A DNA stretch of 64,000 bases from Marinomonas posidonica_A (lineage in GTDB: Bacteria; Pseudomonadota; Gammaproteobacteria; Pseudomonadales; Marinomonadaceae): the NCBI RefSeq assembly GCF_043643765.1, contig NZ_JBHZSP010000001.1, forward strand, positions 186,001 through 250,000, read 5' to 3'. The stretch's first letter is position 1; each line of letters starts with the position of its first letter. The translations under genes were made by a program, and so were the position numbers. Below are positions 1-8,644 of this stretch, one piece after another. Below the pieces are notes generated by a model, which was not told the origin of the DNA, did no database searches, and saw only the letters and a list, made by a program, of their open reading frames with translations.

Positions 1-105
1 GATGTCTTCAAAAGTAACCACCATGGCACCGCACTCTAGTAGAGTGTCTTCGAAAGCAGGGACATGGTCAGGAGTCGTGTGAATACGTATTTGCAACCAA
101 GGCAT
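1..105 (-). CDS. prmA: Ribosomal protein L11 methyltransferase, N-terminal fragment
   Basis: Only the first 35 codons are inside the window; the rest lies beyond base 1. The reading frame begins MPWLQIRIHTTPDH and continues without a stop to the edge. This matches the conserved start of PrmA, the SAM-dependent enzyme that methylates ribosomal protein L11. The gene follows accC on the same strand, and accB-accC-prmA is a common gammaproteobacterial order. A strong hairpin lies between accC and this start, so it may have its own promoter. The identification rests on a short piece. Confidence 0.75.
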   Translation of the reverse strand, partial: MPWLQIRIHTTPDHVPAFEDTLLECGAMVVTFEDI

Positions 106-176
106 AAAAGATGTCCAACAATGAATAAACAGGAATAGAATAACGAAGCTTGATGCGCGAGGCGAGAGGAAAATGA

Positions 177-211
177 CAGAGTCTGGTGAATATTTTATTC
201 ACCAGACTCTG
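177..211 (-). terminator. Hairpin terminator after accC
   Basis: A perfect 16-bp inverted repeat (CAGAGTCTGGTGAATA and its complement) with a 3-nt loop sits just past the accC stop codon. Read on the minus strand it is followed by TCATTTTCC, a weak T tract. It probably ends accBC transcription or attenuates read-through into prmA. Confidence 0.6.
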
Positions 212-222
212 AGCGCGAATCA

Positions 223-1563
223 TTAAAGACCGAGCTTTTTCTCCAAATAATGGATATTTACGCCACCTTCGATGAAGTTAGCGTCATTGGCTAGATCTTT
301 TTGTAGCTCAATGTTGGTTTTGATGCCGTCGATGAAGGTTTCATCTAACGCGCCAGAAAGGCGTTTTAGAGCAGCAGTACGATCCGCCGCATGACAAATG
401 ATCTTAGCGATCATAGAGTCGTACGTTGGTGGAACCGAGTAACCACTGTATAGATGAGAATCAACACGGACACCCATACCGCCTGGTGCATGGAAATATT
501 CCACTTTACCTGGGCTTGGCATGAAGGTTTTTGAATCTTCCGCATTAATACGAGACTCAACCGCGTGGCCGTTCAACTTGATGTCTTCTTGTTTCAAAGA
601 CAATGGCAAGCCACTGGCGATGCGCAATTGTTCTTTCACAATGTCGACGCCTGTTACCATTTCAGTGACAGGATGCTCTACCTGAACACGAGTGTTCATT
701 TCAATGAAGTAGAAATGGCCATCTTCGTATAGGAATTCAAATGTACCTGCACCGCGGTAGTTGATCTTGATACAAGCGTCTACACAGGCTTTTAAACAAG
801 CTTGGCGAGATGTTTCATCCAACATAGGCGCTGGTGCTTCTTCCAATACTTTCTGGTGACGACGTTGCAAAGAACAGTCACGATCGTATAGGTGAACCGC
901 ATTGCCTTGGCCGTCGGCCAGTACTTGTACTTCAACGTGACGCGGGTTGGTTAGGAATTTTTCCATATAAACCGTGCTGTCGCCGAAGTAAGAGCCTGCT
1001 TCAGATTGAGTAACGCTGATCGATTTTAGTAGGCTAGCTTCGTTATGAACAACGCGCATACCACGACCACCACCACCGGCAGCCGCTTTTACAATCACTG
1101 GGAAGCCAATTTCATTGGCAATACGCAAGCACTCATCTGGATCAGAAGGCACAGGACCGTTTGAACCAGGTACGGTTGGTACACCAGCTTCTTTCATGGC
1201 TTTAATCGCAGAAACCTTGTCACCCATTAGGCGAATGGTCTCCGCTTTTGGACCAATGAAGGCGAAGCCTGAGTTCTCAACCTGTTCTGCAAAATCTGCG
1301 TTTTCTGCAAGAAAACCGTAACCTGGGTGAATGGCAGACGTATCTGTTAATTCAGCGGCACTGATAATCGCAGGAATATTCAGGTAACTTTGAGCTGATG
1401 GGTTCGGACCAATACAGATGGATTCATCTGCTAGGCGAACATGTAATAAGTCACGGTCAATCTTTGAGTGAACCGCAACGGTTTTGATACCAAGTTCTTT
1501 ACACGCACGTAGAATACGTAGCGCGATTTCGCCTCGGTTAGCAATCAATACCTTATCAAGCAT
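223..1563 (-). CDS. accC: Acetyl-CoA carboxylase, biotin carboxylase subunit
   Basis: A 446-residue ATP-grasp enzyme that carboxylates biotin on AccB, using bicarbonate and ATP, in the first committed step of fatty-acid synthesis. The N-terminal biotin-carboxylase fold starts MLDKVLIANRGEIALRI. The glycine-rich ATP loop KAAAGGGGRGM lies near residues 159-169, and EMNTRVQVEHPVTE near 287-300 carries the metal-binding glutamate and catalytic arginine. Length matches the family. It lies 21 bases behind accB, so the two are cotranscribed. Nothing looks damaged. Confidence 0.98.
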   Translation of the reverse strand: MLDKVLIANRGEIALRILRACKELGIKTVAVHSKIDRDLLHVRLADESICIGPNPSAQSYLNIPAIISAAELTDTSAIHPGYGFLAENADFAEQVENSGFAFIGPKAETIRLMGDKVSAIKAMKEAGVPTVPGSNGPVPSDPDECLRIANEIGFPVIVKAAAGGGGRGMRVVHNEASLLKSISVTQSEAGSYFGDSTVYMEKFLTNPRHVEVQVLADGQGNAVHLYDRDCSLQRRHQKVLEEAPAPMLDETSRQACLKACVDACIKINYRGAGTFEFLYEDGHFYFIEMNTRVQVEHPVTEMVTGVDIVKEQLRIASGLPLSLKQEDIKLNGHAVESRINAEDSKTFMPSPGKVEYFHAPGGMGVRVDSHLYSGYSVPPTYDSMIAKIICHAADRTAALKRLSGALDETFIDGIKTNIELQKDLANDANFIEGGVNIHYLEKKLGL

Positions 1564-1584
1564 GATAAAACCTTTAATGTTGGG

Positions 1585-2028
1585 TTATACAATGGTTACT
1601 AGCGGTTGGTCGAATTCAACTGGCTCGCCGTCTTCAACTAGGATCGCGCCGATAGTACCTGCTTTATCTGCTTCGATTTGGTTCATCATTTTCATTGCTT
1701 CAACGATACAAATGGTATCGCCAACGTTTACTTTCTGGCCAACTTCAATGAATGGCTTCGCACCCGGTGCAGAAGACTTGTAGTAGGTGCCAACCATTGG
1801 AGATTTAACAGTGTGACCTGTGATAGCAGCTGGTGCGTCAGCAACTGGCGCCGCCGCAGGAGCTGCAGGCGCTGGTGCAGCAACAGGTGCTGGAGCAGCA
1901 ACTGCGGTGACGACTTGTGCACCACCACGACTAATACGAACGGCTTCCTCGCCTTCCTTGATCTCGATTTCGTAGACGTTTGACTCTTCTAATAGTTCAA
2001 TTAGTTTTTTAATTTTACGAATATCCAT
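1585..2028 (-). CDS. accB: Acetyl-CoA carboxylase, biotin carboxyl carrier protein
   Basis: A 147-residue carrier whose biotin shuttles CO2 between AccC and the carboxyltransferase. The N-terminal part (1-37) is the usual helical region. Residues about 41-68 form an Ala/Pro-rich flexible linker, and the C-terminal biotinyl domain carries the EAMKMMN motif with the biotinylated lysine at residue 113. It is the first gene of accB-accC, with a well-matched sigma-70 type promoter about 130 bases upstream, leaving a long leader. In Escherichia coli accBC is autoregulated by AccB; whether that applies here cannot be seen. Confidence 0.97.
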   Translation of the reverse strand: MDIRKIKKLIELLEESNVYEIEIKEGEEAVRISRGGAQVVTAVAAPAPVAAPAPAAPAAAPVADAPAAITGHTVKSPMVGTYYKSSAPGAKPFIEVGQKVNVGDTICIVEAMKMMNQIEADKAGTIGAILVEDGEPVEFDQPLVTIV

Positions 2029-2163
2029 GGGTACTCTCTTCTGTCTGTATTAGTTTATCAGTGCAATACACGCTGATGGTTATAAATATAATTACTTTAA
2101 AAGCGGCTTTAAACAAAAAAATGTTGTCTAAAAAAAGAAATGTTAAAGCTTGTAATTGAAGAG

Positions 2164-2192
2164 ATTATCGGTAAAAAGCGGGATATTGTCCA
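2164..2192 (-). promoter_or_regulatory. Predicted sigma-70 promoter for accBC
   Basis: On the minus strand TGGACA (2192-2187) and GATAAT (2169-2164) are separated by exactly 17 bases. Each hexamer matches five of six consensus positions. Transcription would start near 2157, giving a leader of about 130 nt before accB. Confidence 0.55.
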
Positions 2193-2288
2193 GTTCTTCG
2201 GGGAAATATCATAAAAAACTCAAGATTGCCTGTTTTTTGACCTACTGTTAACCTGCCTTTATTTGCCGAAACCTTTTAAAGTGAAATT

Positions 2289-4184
2289 TTAGAAAAGCAC
2301 CTGAAGACGGTTTAGTCGACTGATCAGTTCTGCCTTGCTGGGTTCTCCGACCAAGGCCAGTTCAGAAAGTGGACGTCCTGAGGCGTCTAAAAACACCAAA
2401 GACGGCGGTCCATACAAATTAAACTGTTTCATCAAAGCTTGATTGGCCGCGGAGTTCTTGGTGACATCCACGCGAACGAGACGAACCTTCTGCAATAGCG
2501 CTTGCGCTTCAGCAGAAGCCAACATGGCTTCCACTGTTTTACAGCTCACACACCAATCCGCGTATAAATCCAACACCAGTGGTCTTGGGTCGTCATGGAC
2601 AAGTAACTGTTCTAATTCGTCTAAACGGCTGATTTGTTCGTCGAACAAGGGGGCGGTGTTGTTCGCAGCAGAGGACGATAGGTGAATGCTTTGCAGCGGT
2701 TGCAAGGGAGAGGTCGCACCACTAAAGCCGCCCACTATTTGTACGCTACCTAATAAGCACAGCAGCATCGCCAAGAACCAGCGTACAGAATGAGACGCGA
2801 TGGTAATCGCGCGATGCACAAAATAGCCACTCATGGCCAAGGCTAGGATGCCCCATAAAAATAAATGGCTCGACATGGGTAACCAACGATTGAGCAGCCA
2901 AATGGCGACCGCCAATAACCCAAAGCCCAGTAGCACTTTAATGTCTTCCAGCCAGTGACCGCCCTTAGGCAGCATATTGGGGCCAAACAAACCGACCAAT
3001 AACAAGGGCACGCCCATCCCCAGCGCCATAACAAACAAAATAAAAGCACCGTAGAGAGCATCTCCTTGACTACTAATATAAAGTAGCGTGCCGGCCAATG
3101 GCGCAGTCACACAAGGGGAGACAATTAACGTGGCGAGAATACCTGCAATAAAGACACCAAGGCTCGCTCGCCATAAGGAAGACGACTGTAAATCAAACGC
3201 CGTCAATTTATTCTGCCAAGAAGAGGGCATTTGTAACTGGAATACACCAAACATGGCCAACGCCAACAGAATAAAAAGAACCGCACTAATAATGACAAAG
3301 ACCGGACTTTGCAATTGCGCTTGTAAGTTGAATTGTAAGCCAAGTAACCCGACTAGACCGCCAATAGCGGCATAAGCGAACGCCATACCCAATACGTAAA
3401 TCAAACTTAAATAAAAGCCTTTAAAGCGTGACGGATGGTTTGCAGTGGCACTTTGTGTGCCAATAACAATCGCACTGACAATGGGCACCATGGGTAAAAC
3501 GCAAGGGGTGAGAGAGAGTAATAATCCCAAGCCAAACATCAGTAATACACTCTGCAGTAAGCCATTGTTTTGCAGATCCGTCAGAATAGCTTGGGCAACC
3601 GAAGGTTCAAGTGTCGACGCCGCATTTACCTTGTTGGCGTCATTGGCGATAGCTGAAGGTCTTGTATCGGCCTCCGCAGTCGACAAACGCTCGGGTACCG
3701 TGAACTGGATAGGAACCGTTTGTGGTGGATAACACAAACCTTGATCCGCACAACCTTGGTAATTTAAGGTGGCTTGAATTGGCGTGCCTGCAGGCAGTTG
3801 AATGTCATAATAAATGGGTAAACGAACTTGTTGGCGATAAATGATCACCTTGCCATAGTACTCATCTTCATGGTCCTGGCCTGTCGGAAACGGCGCGAAA
3901 TACAAATGATTGGCTTGCGGCCCCGAAATACTAAAGCGTTGCTGGTATAAATAATAGCCGTCAGCGATGTCCCATTGAGCGCTAAATTGACCTTCTACAG
4001 GGGCACTAACGCTTAATTGGAAGGCTTGCTCGACGGGAAGAAACTGCGGTTGTTCAAGAGAAGTAGTAGGCGCAAAGGTAAACGCATAGGCCGAAAAATG
4101 AAACAGTACAGCAAACAAAGCAACAATTAGGCGCATAGATAAATTCAACAAGTAGAGAAGGCCAAATAGTGATAAAGTCGTCAT
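2289..4184 (-). CDS. dsbD: Thiol:disulfide interchange protein DsbD
   Basis: A 631-residue inner-membrane reductase that passes electrons from cytoplasmic thioredoxin to periplasmic partners such as DsbC. The periplasmic alpha domain has the cysteine pair CADQGLC (145, 151). The eight-helix membrane domain has TPCVLP (Cys228) and SPCVTAP. The C-terminal thioredoxin-like gamma domain has CVSC (545-548). All six catalytic cysteines are present. I chose the first ATG because GAGGTG lies 5 bases ahead of it; the internal Met17 would give a shorter classical signal peptide but lacks a ribosome site. It diverges from the lipoprotein gene at 4252. Confidence 0.96.
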   Translation of the reverse strand: MTTLSLFGLLYLLNLSMRLIVALFAVLFHFSAYAFTFAPTTSLEQPQFLPVEQAFQLSVSAPVEGQFSAQWDIADGYYLYQQRFSISGPQANHLYFAPFPTGQDHEDEYYGKVIIYRQQVRLPIYYDIQLPAGTPIQATLNYQGCADQGLCYPPQTVPIQFTVPERLSTAEADTRPSAIANDANKVNAASTLEPSVAQAILTDLQNNGLLQSVLLMFGLGLLLSLTPCVLPMVPIVSAIVIGTQSATANHPSRFKGFYLSLIYVLGMAFAYAAIGGLVGLLGLQFNLQAQLQSPVFVIISAVLFILLALAMFGVFQLQMPSSWQNKLTAFDLQSSSLWRASLGVFIAGILATLIVSPCVTAPLAGTLLYISSQGDALYGAFILFVMALGMGVPLLLVGLFGPNMLPKGGHWLEDIKVLLGFGLLAVAIWLLNRWLPMSSHLFLWGILALAMSGYFVHRAITIASHSVRWFLAMLLCLLGSVQIVGGFSGATSPLQPLQSIHLSSSAANNTAPLFDEQISRLDELEQLLVHDDPRPLVLDLYADWCVSCKTVEAMLASAEAQALLQKVRLVRVDVTKNSAANQALMKQFNLYGPPSLVFLDASGRPLSELALVGEPSKAELISRLNRLQVLF

Positions 4185-4251
4185 TTATCACCTCGAATGA
4201 AGAGAGTAGACTACCAATCCACCTTAAAGTTGCCAAATGTAAGGGGCTAAA

Positions 4252-5118
4252 TTGAGTAAAAAGCTAATTTCTTTACTGTTTTCTGTGGTTCTCTTAGCCG
4301 CTTGCCAAAACCATCCGGTCTCTCAAGAACAGGCCGAGCCGGTGTTGGCGCCAGAAACCTCAACCGCGGAAGCCGCGCCAACCTCGGCTGAGCCAGAGTC
4401 AGCAAACGCCCCAGCGGTAACAGACACCCCAGTATCCGTGCCACAACAAGTACTCACACCTGCCCAACAGCTAACACAATCGCTGATCGAAAAAGGTCGT
4501 CAAGCTATGTTGTCGGATCGTTTATTAACGCCAGCCGAAGACAATGCCAACCTGTATTTTCAAGCGGCTTTGGGGCGAGACCCAGGTAACTTTGAGGCCA
4601 CACAAGGCATAGCTCAGATCGTTGAAATCTATACGGATTGGGCATGGCAAAAAGCACAATATCGTCAATACCGCCAAGCGGAAAAATATTTAGACAGCGC
4701 ACGATCGGTGAATGCCCAAGACCCTTTGATTGTCGAGATAAACAGTCGTATTGAAGACCTAAAGTTAAAACGTCAACAGCAGGCAGAGCAAGCCAAGCAA
4801 CGACGAGCGGTTGCTCTAAAAGACACGGATCGCTCGACCGCCACCGAAAGCCAGTCTGAATCGAGTGTGACAGAGCAAGACGGTGTTTTTACATTACCAA
4901 AAGATTTATTTACATTGAGCGAAGAGGAAATAGTTGTCAAAATACAGCCTATTATTAACGCTGTTGCGGCCACACAGAGTCGCTTAGAAATCAATTGGCC
5001 AAATGATAAACAGGCTCGACTGATTTACCAAATAATCAACAGTCGCGTGACCGATTTTCGTGTGCGAGCCATGATCTTCCATAGGGCCCGTTATACCGTA
5101 GTGTTACAACAAGATTAA
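4252..5118 (+). CDS. Predicted lipoprotein with TPR-like region
   Basis: A 288-residue protein starting at TTG with AAGGGG six bases upstream. The N-terminus is a lipoprotein signal with LLAAC, giving a lipidated cysteine at 18, then a Pro/Ala/Glu-rich linker. Residues about 95-165 look like tetratricopeptide helices (YFQAALGRDPGNFEA and the RQAEKYLDSARSV helix). A Lys/Gln-rich coiled segment follows, and the C-terminal 70 residues are predicted alpha/beta. I do not recognise a named family. It is followed after 13 bases by the DUF2333 gene, so the two probably act together in the envelope. Confidence 0.8.
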   Translation: MSKKLISLLFSVVLLAACQNHPVSQEQAEPVLAPETSTAEAAPTSAEPESANAPAVTDTPVSVPQQVLTPAQQLTQSLIEKGRQAMLSDRLLTPAEDNANLYFQAALGRDPGNFEATQGIAQIVEIYTDWAWQKAQYRQYRQAEKYLDSARSVNAQDPLIVEINSRIEDLKLKRQQQAEQAKQRRAVALKDTDRSTATESQSESSVTEQDGVFTLPKDLFTLSEEEIVVKIQPIINAVAATQSRLEINWPNDKQARLIYQIINSRVTDFRVRAMIFHRARYTVVLQQD

Positions 5119-5131
5119 GGTGGTACAAAAG

Positions 5132-6181
5132 ATGTCTTGGTTAAAGGATAAATGGCAAGCTTTAAAAGAGCGTTTGAACTTTTCAGGGGTCGGAAAAATC
5201 GCTGCGGTTGTGGTACTGGTTTTGGCCGTATTGTTGAGCTTCTTAGGCATGTACTGGAGCAGTGAGCCAGATCAATTTGATGTAGTGGCCAGTGCCAAAG
5301 AACAAGCTGCTGAACGCGGTTACCTAAACAACAGCAAAAAGCTGGTGGTTGGCTACACCACTGCCAGCACATTGCACACTCTAGTGTCGACCCTACTAGA
5401 TAAGCCGGGTGGTTTTATCAGTAACGATTTAATGCCGCCGGGTTTGTTTATGGACAACATGCCTGCCTGGGAGTTTGGCGTATTGGTTCAATCCCGTGAT
5501 TTAGCGCGGGCGTTTCGTAAAGAGTTTAGCCGTTCTCAGTCTCAATCCACTGAAGACGTGAATTTGAAAATTGCCGAGCCACAATTTAACTTTGATACCC
5601 GAAGCTGGGCGTTGCCATCCAGTGAAAGCGAATACCGCCGTGGTAACAAAGAGCTTCTGGAATATCTCGATCGTTTGGCGGGGCAAGGCAACGACAAAGC
5701 AAACTTCTATGCTCGTGCTGATAACTTATCGGACTGGTTATCAGACGTGAGCACGCGTTTGGGCAGCTTATCACAACGTCTGTCTGCCAGTGTTGCCAAT
5801 GTGCGCGAAAACACTGATCTGGCTGGCGACAGTAGTGCTCGTCAAAGTAATGATTCAGGTTCCTATCAATACGTAAAAACCCCTTGGTCAAAAGTCGACG
5901 ACGTATTCTACGAAGCGCGCGGTGCAAGCTGGGCCTTAATCCATATTCTTCGCTCTATCGAAGTGGATTTTGTGTTTACCCTACAAGACAAAAATGCCTT
6001 GGTTAGCCTGCGTCAAATCATTCGTGAATTGGAAGCCACGCAAGCGAGCATCTGGTCGCCGATTATTTTGAATGGCAGTGGTTTTGGTATGTTGGCGAAT
6101 CACTCTTTAGTGATGGCGTCTTACATTTCTCGTGCGAATACGGCTATCATTGATTTGCGCCGTTTGCTTGAACAAGGCTAA
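5132..6181 (+). CDS. DUF2333 family membrane protein
   Basis: A 349-residue protein with one transmembrane segment near residues 22-42 and a large, probably periplasmic domain. It resembles DUF2333 proteins of Pseudomonas and relatives, whose function is unknown. A GTG at 5120 also opens the frame, but AAGGTGG at 5117-5123 sits 8 bases before the ATG at 5132, so the ATG is preferred. It follows the lipoprotein gene with 13 bases between them and precedes an acetyltransferase; the three look like one operon. Confidence 0.82.
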   Translation: MSWLKDKWQALKERLNFSGVGKIAAVVVLVLAVLLSFLGMYWSSEPDQFDVVASAKEQAAERGYLNNSKKLVVGYTTASTLHTLVSTLLDKPGGFISNDLMPPGLFMDNMPAWEFGVLVQSRDLARAFRKEFSRSQSQSTEDVNLKIAEPQFNFDTRSWALPSSESEYRRGNKELLEYLDRLAGQGNDKANFYARADNLSDWLSDVSTRLGSLSQRLSASVANVRENTDLAGDSSARQSNDSGSYQYVKTPWSKVDDVFYEARGASWALIHILRSIEVDFVFTLQDKNALVSLRQIIRELEATQASIWSPIILNGSGFGMLANHSLVMASYISRANTAIIDLRRLLEQG

Positions 6182-6209
6182 CCCGCCAAGAGTATAAGGA
6201 AAGGCAGAA

Positions 6210-6749
6210 GTGGCTTTAAACTGTGTTGTTCGTCACGCTGAGTTTGAAGACGCTTCTGCCATGCTCGACATTTTTCGCCAATGCGACCCGCACTCGACCT
6301 TAGTCAATCGTCATAACGACATTAACCTGTTGGACGTCATGGACTGGCTAGAAACCACCACAGACCGACACCCCATATTTATGGCGGAACAAGACCAGCA
6401 AGTGATCGGCTGGTGTTCATTAGAAGCCTTCTACGGTTTACCTTCCTTCGATCAAGCTTGTGAAATTAGCCTATATGTCTTGCCGTCATGGCAAGGTCAA
6501 GGGGTTGGCAAAGCCTTACTGGAACACGTCATTCAACACCGACAAGAGATTGGCTTTCTGCACCTTGTCGCCTACATCTACGCAGGCAACGACAACAGCT
6601 TGTGTTTCTTCAAAGCCAACGAGTTCCAAACATGGGGCAAACTGCCCAACATTGCTCGCAGTGAAGAACGGGTTGAAGACGTATACCTTTTAGGGCGCGA
6701 ATTTGAGCTTTTGGATGACAGCAGCGTGAGGGAAGAGGTATTCACATGA
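6210..6749 (+). CDS. GNAT family N-acetyltransferase
   Basis: A 179-residue acetyl-CoA dependent acyltransferase. The acetyl-CoA pyrophosphate loop is visible as SWQGQGVGKALLEH (near 94-107), preceded by the beta-4 strand CEISLYVLP and followed by a conserved aromatic/Asn region (IYAGNDNSLCFF). The arrangement resembles the phosphinothricin/amino-acid acetyltransferase branch (MnaT, YwnH), so small amines are plausible substrates. The start is GTG with an AAGGAAAGG site. The stop codon overlaps the next gene in an ATGA junction, so translation is probably coupled. Confidence 0.88.
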   Translation: MALNCVVRHAEFEDASAMLDIFRQCDPHSTLVNRHNDINLLDVMDWLETTTDRHPIFMAEQDQQVIGWCSLEAFYGLPSFDQACEISLYVLPSWQGQGVGKALLEHVIQHRQEIGFLHLVAYIYAGNDNSLCFFKANEFQTWGKLPNIARSEERVEDVYLLGREFELLDDSSVREEVFT

Positions 6750-6952
6750 ACCTAAATAAGCAAAACATCGCCAGCATGGACATCAACATGCTGTTCAGCA
6801 TCATTAATCTCAAACTGCGCAACGATTTTTCGAGTTTGTCGTCATTATGTGCCAGTTTTGAGATTGATGAACAACAGCTCACTGAACGACTCAAGAGTGG
6901 TGGGTTTCACTTTGAAACCAAAGAGAATCAGTTTAAGAGAAACCCCCTCTAA
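6746..6952 (+). CDS. DUF4250-like small protein
   Basis: A 68-residue protein starting in the ATGA overlap with the acetyltransferase. The core (ININMLFSIINLKLRNDFSS-like helix, then LCASFEIDEQQLTERLKSGGF) resembles the short DUF4250 proteins, which carry a similar helix-turn-helix-like pattern and end near an NQF motif. Here the NQF is followed by KRNPL and a stop that come from the first bases of the repeat block starting at 6944, so the last few codons and the stop appear to be supplied by the repeat. Function unknown. Confidence 0.7.
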   Translation: MNLNKQNIASMDINMLFSIINLKLRNDFSSLSSLCASFEIDEQQLTERLKSGGFHFETKENQFKRNPL

Positions 6953-7064
6953 CTCCCCCTTCGTAAGGGGGAGAACTTATTGTTCCCTCCCTTTTTAAAG
7001 GGGAGCCAAACCAAATCTTTTATTCCCTCCCCTTATCAAGGGGAGAGTTAGGGAGGGGTTATTG
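6944..7064. repeat. Composite palindromic repeat
   Basis: About 120 bases of nested inverted repeats. The outer arms AACCCCCTCTAACTCCCCC and (complement) the 3' GGGGAGAGTTAGGGAGGGGTT are nearly complementary. Inside are CTCCCCCTT-AAGGGGGAG and TCCCCTT-AAGGGGA hairpins. It resembles intergenic REP-type palindromes and opens the large repeat block. It may also terminate the upstream operon. Confidence 0.7.
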
Positions 7065-7095
7065 AGCCTGAGAATTTTTGGGTTTCCTCGGATTA

Positions 7096-7380
7096 GCTTT
7101 GCTTGGGGAGCATTTTTCCGCTCTGCTGAGCGGGTAACTTTTGCCAAACGATGCAAAAGTAACCAAAAAATCTTTTTCAGAATCATAAGGGCTCATTTCT
7201 TTTTGACGCTTCCGATATCTATATAGCGTTCTGTACCGTAAGGTGTTGAATGGCACTTATAGCTGGAGGTTGACTGTCGGTTACTGACTTGGGAAGACCA
7301 TAAGGTCGCGCAATCAGGATCGCGTCGAACTGACAAGGGTTGATTGGCTCATTACCTCTTTTTACGTTTAAAAGCGTTTC
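7096..7380. repeat. 285-bp repeat element, copy 1
   Basis: First of three near-identical copies, at +0, +771 and +1254. The element contains two perfect adjacent hairpins, CCGCTC-TGCT-GAGCGG and ACTTTTGC-8 nt-GCAAAAGT. Further on are ACGCT...AGCGT, GACC-ATAA-GGTC and CGCG...CGCG pairings. Short open frames cross it on both strands but have no convincing ribosome site. Its 3' flank joins directly to the 98-bp tandem units. No transposase is nearby. Confidence 0.85.
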
Positions 7381-7390
7381 AAACCTAAAG

Positions 7391-7647
7391 AAATCTCTTG
7401 TTCCTTCCCCTTATGTCTTCAAGGGGAAGGCTAGGATGGGGTTAGTCCAGCAGCCTCAAACGAACTCATTGCCATCTACAACCAAACCAAATCTCTTGTT
7501 CCTTCCCCTTATGTCTTCAAGGGGAAGGTTAGGATGGGGTTAGTCCAGCAGCCTCAAATGAACTCATCATCATCTACAACCAAACCAAATCTCTTGTTCC
7601 TTCCCCTTATGTCTTCAAGGGGAAGGTTAGGATGGGGTTAGTCCAGC
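7391..7647. repeat. 98-bp tandem repeat, about 2.6 units
   Basis: Units begin at 7391, 7489 and 7587, an exact 98-base period, and run into the assembly gap. Each unit carries a perfect 9-bp hairpin, CTTCCCCTT-atgtcttc-AAGGGGAAG (first one at 7404-7429), followed by a GGATGGGGTTAG segment. Units differ at only a few positions. Confidence 0.9.
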
Positions 7648-7747
7648 NNNNNNNNNNNNNNNNNNNNNNNNNNNNNNNNNNNNNNNNNNNNNNNNNNNNN
7701 NNNNNNNNNNNNNNNNNNNNNNNNNNNNNNNNNNNNNNNNNNNNNNN
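7648..7747. other. Assembly gap (100 N)
   Basis: Exactly 100 undetermined bases, the usual placeholder for a gap of unknown size. It falls inside the 98-bp tandem array, so the number of repeat units, and anything lodged between them, is unknown. Confidence 0.97.
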
Positions 7748-7866
7748 AACCTCACAGCAACTCGGAGTAGGCTACCAAACCAAATCTCGTGTTCCTTCCC
7801 ATTTTCAAGGGGAAGGCTAGGATGGGGTTTTACTGTGTTCGATAGTTTGTTTGTTTCTTCTGAATG

Positions 7867-8151
7867 GCTTTGCTTGGGGAGCTTTTTTCCGCTCTGCTGA
7901 GCGGGTAACTTTTGCCAAACGATGCAAAAGTAACCAAAAAATCTTTTTCAGAATCATAAGGGCTCTTTTCTTTTTGACGCTTCCGATATCTATATAGCGT
8001 TCTGTACCGTAAGGTGTTGAATGGCACTTATAGCTGGAGGTTGACTGTCGGTTACTGACTTGGGAAGACCATAAGGTCGCGCAATCAGGATCGCGTCGAA
8101 CTGACAACAGTTGAGTTGCTCATTACCTCTTTTTACGTTTAAAAGCGTTTC
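7867..8151. repeat. 285-bp repeat element, copy 2
   Basis: Second copy of the element first seen at 7096. It is preceded by a 38-base lead (TTTTACTGTGTTCGATAG and following, 7829-7866) that is shared with copy 3 but not copy 1. The last 40 bases differ slightly from copies 1 and 3 (GACAACAGTTGAGTTGC instead of GACAAGGGTTGATTGGC). With the adjoining 98-bp units it forms a 483-base tandem duplication with copy 3. Confidence 0.85.
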
Positions 8152-8161
8152 ACACCTGATG

Positions 8162-8314
8162 AACTCTCATGTTCCTTCCCCTTATGTCTTCAAGGGGAAG
8201 GTTAGGATGGGGTTAGTCCAGCAACCTAAAACGAACTCATTGCCATCTACAACCAAACCAAATCTCTTGTTCCTTCCCCTTATGTCTTCAAGGGGAAGGC
8301 TAGGATGGGGTTTT
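8162..8314. repeat. 98-bp repeat units between copies 2 and 3
   Basis: One complete and one truncated 98-bp unit (starts at 8162 and 8260), each with the CTTCCCCTT/AAGGGGAAG hairpin. The second unit breaks off at GGATGGGG and joins the lead sequence of 285-bp copy 3. Confidence 0.85.
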
Positions 8315-8349
8315 ACTGTGTTCGATAGTTTGTTTGTTTCTTCTGAATG

Positions 8350-8634
8350 GCTTTGCTTGGGGAGCTTTTTTCCGCTCTGCTGAGCGGGTAACTTTTGCCA
8401 AACGATGCAAAAGTAACCAAAAAATCTTTTTCAGAATCATAAGGGCTCTTTTCTTTTTGACGCTTCCGATATCTATATAGCGTTCTGTACCGTAAGGTGT
8501 TGAATGGCACTTATAGCTGGAGGTTGACTGTCGGTTACTGACTTGGGAAGACCATAAGGTCGCGCAATCAGGATCGCGTCGAACTGACAAGGGTTGATTG
8601 GCTCATTACCTCTTTTTACGTTTAAAAGCGTTTC
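8350..8634. repeat. 285-bp repeat element, copy 3
   Basis: Third copy, offset 483 bases from copy 2 and nearly identical to it over the first 245 bases. Its 3' end and downstream join match copy 1 instead, suggesting past recombination between copies. Confidence 0.85.
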
Positions 8635-8644
8635 AAACCTAAAG

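Noticed and set aside
7391..7647. Tandem units that could look like a CRISPR array
   Set aside because: The whole 98-bp unit is repeated without variable spacers, and no cas gene is near.
7817..8590. Minus-strand open frames of 96 codons across the 285-bp repeats (7817-8107, 8300-8590), similar to one at 6995-7186
   Set aside because: They arise from the repeat itself, are identical because the repeat is, lack ribosome sites and cross perfect hairpins.
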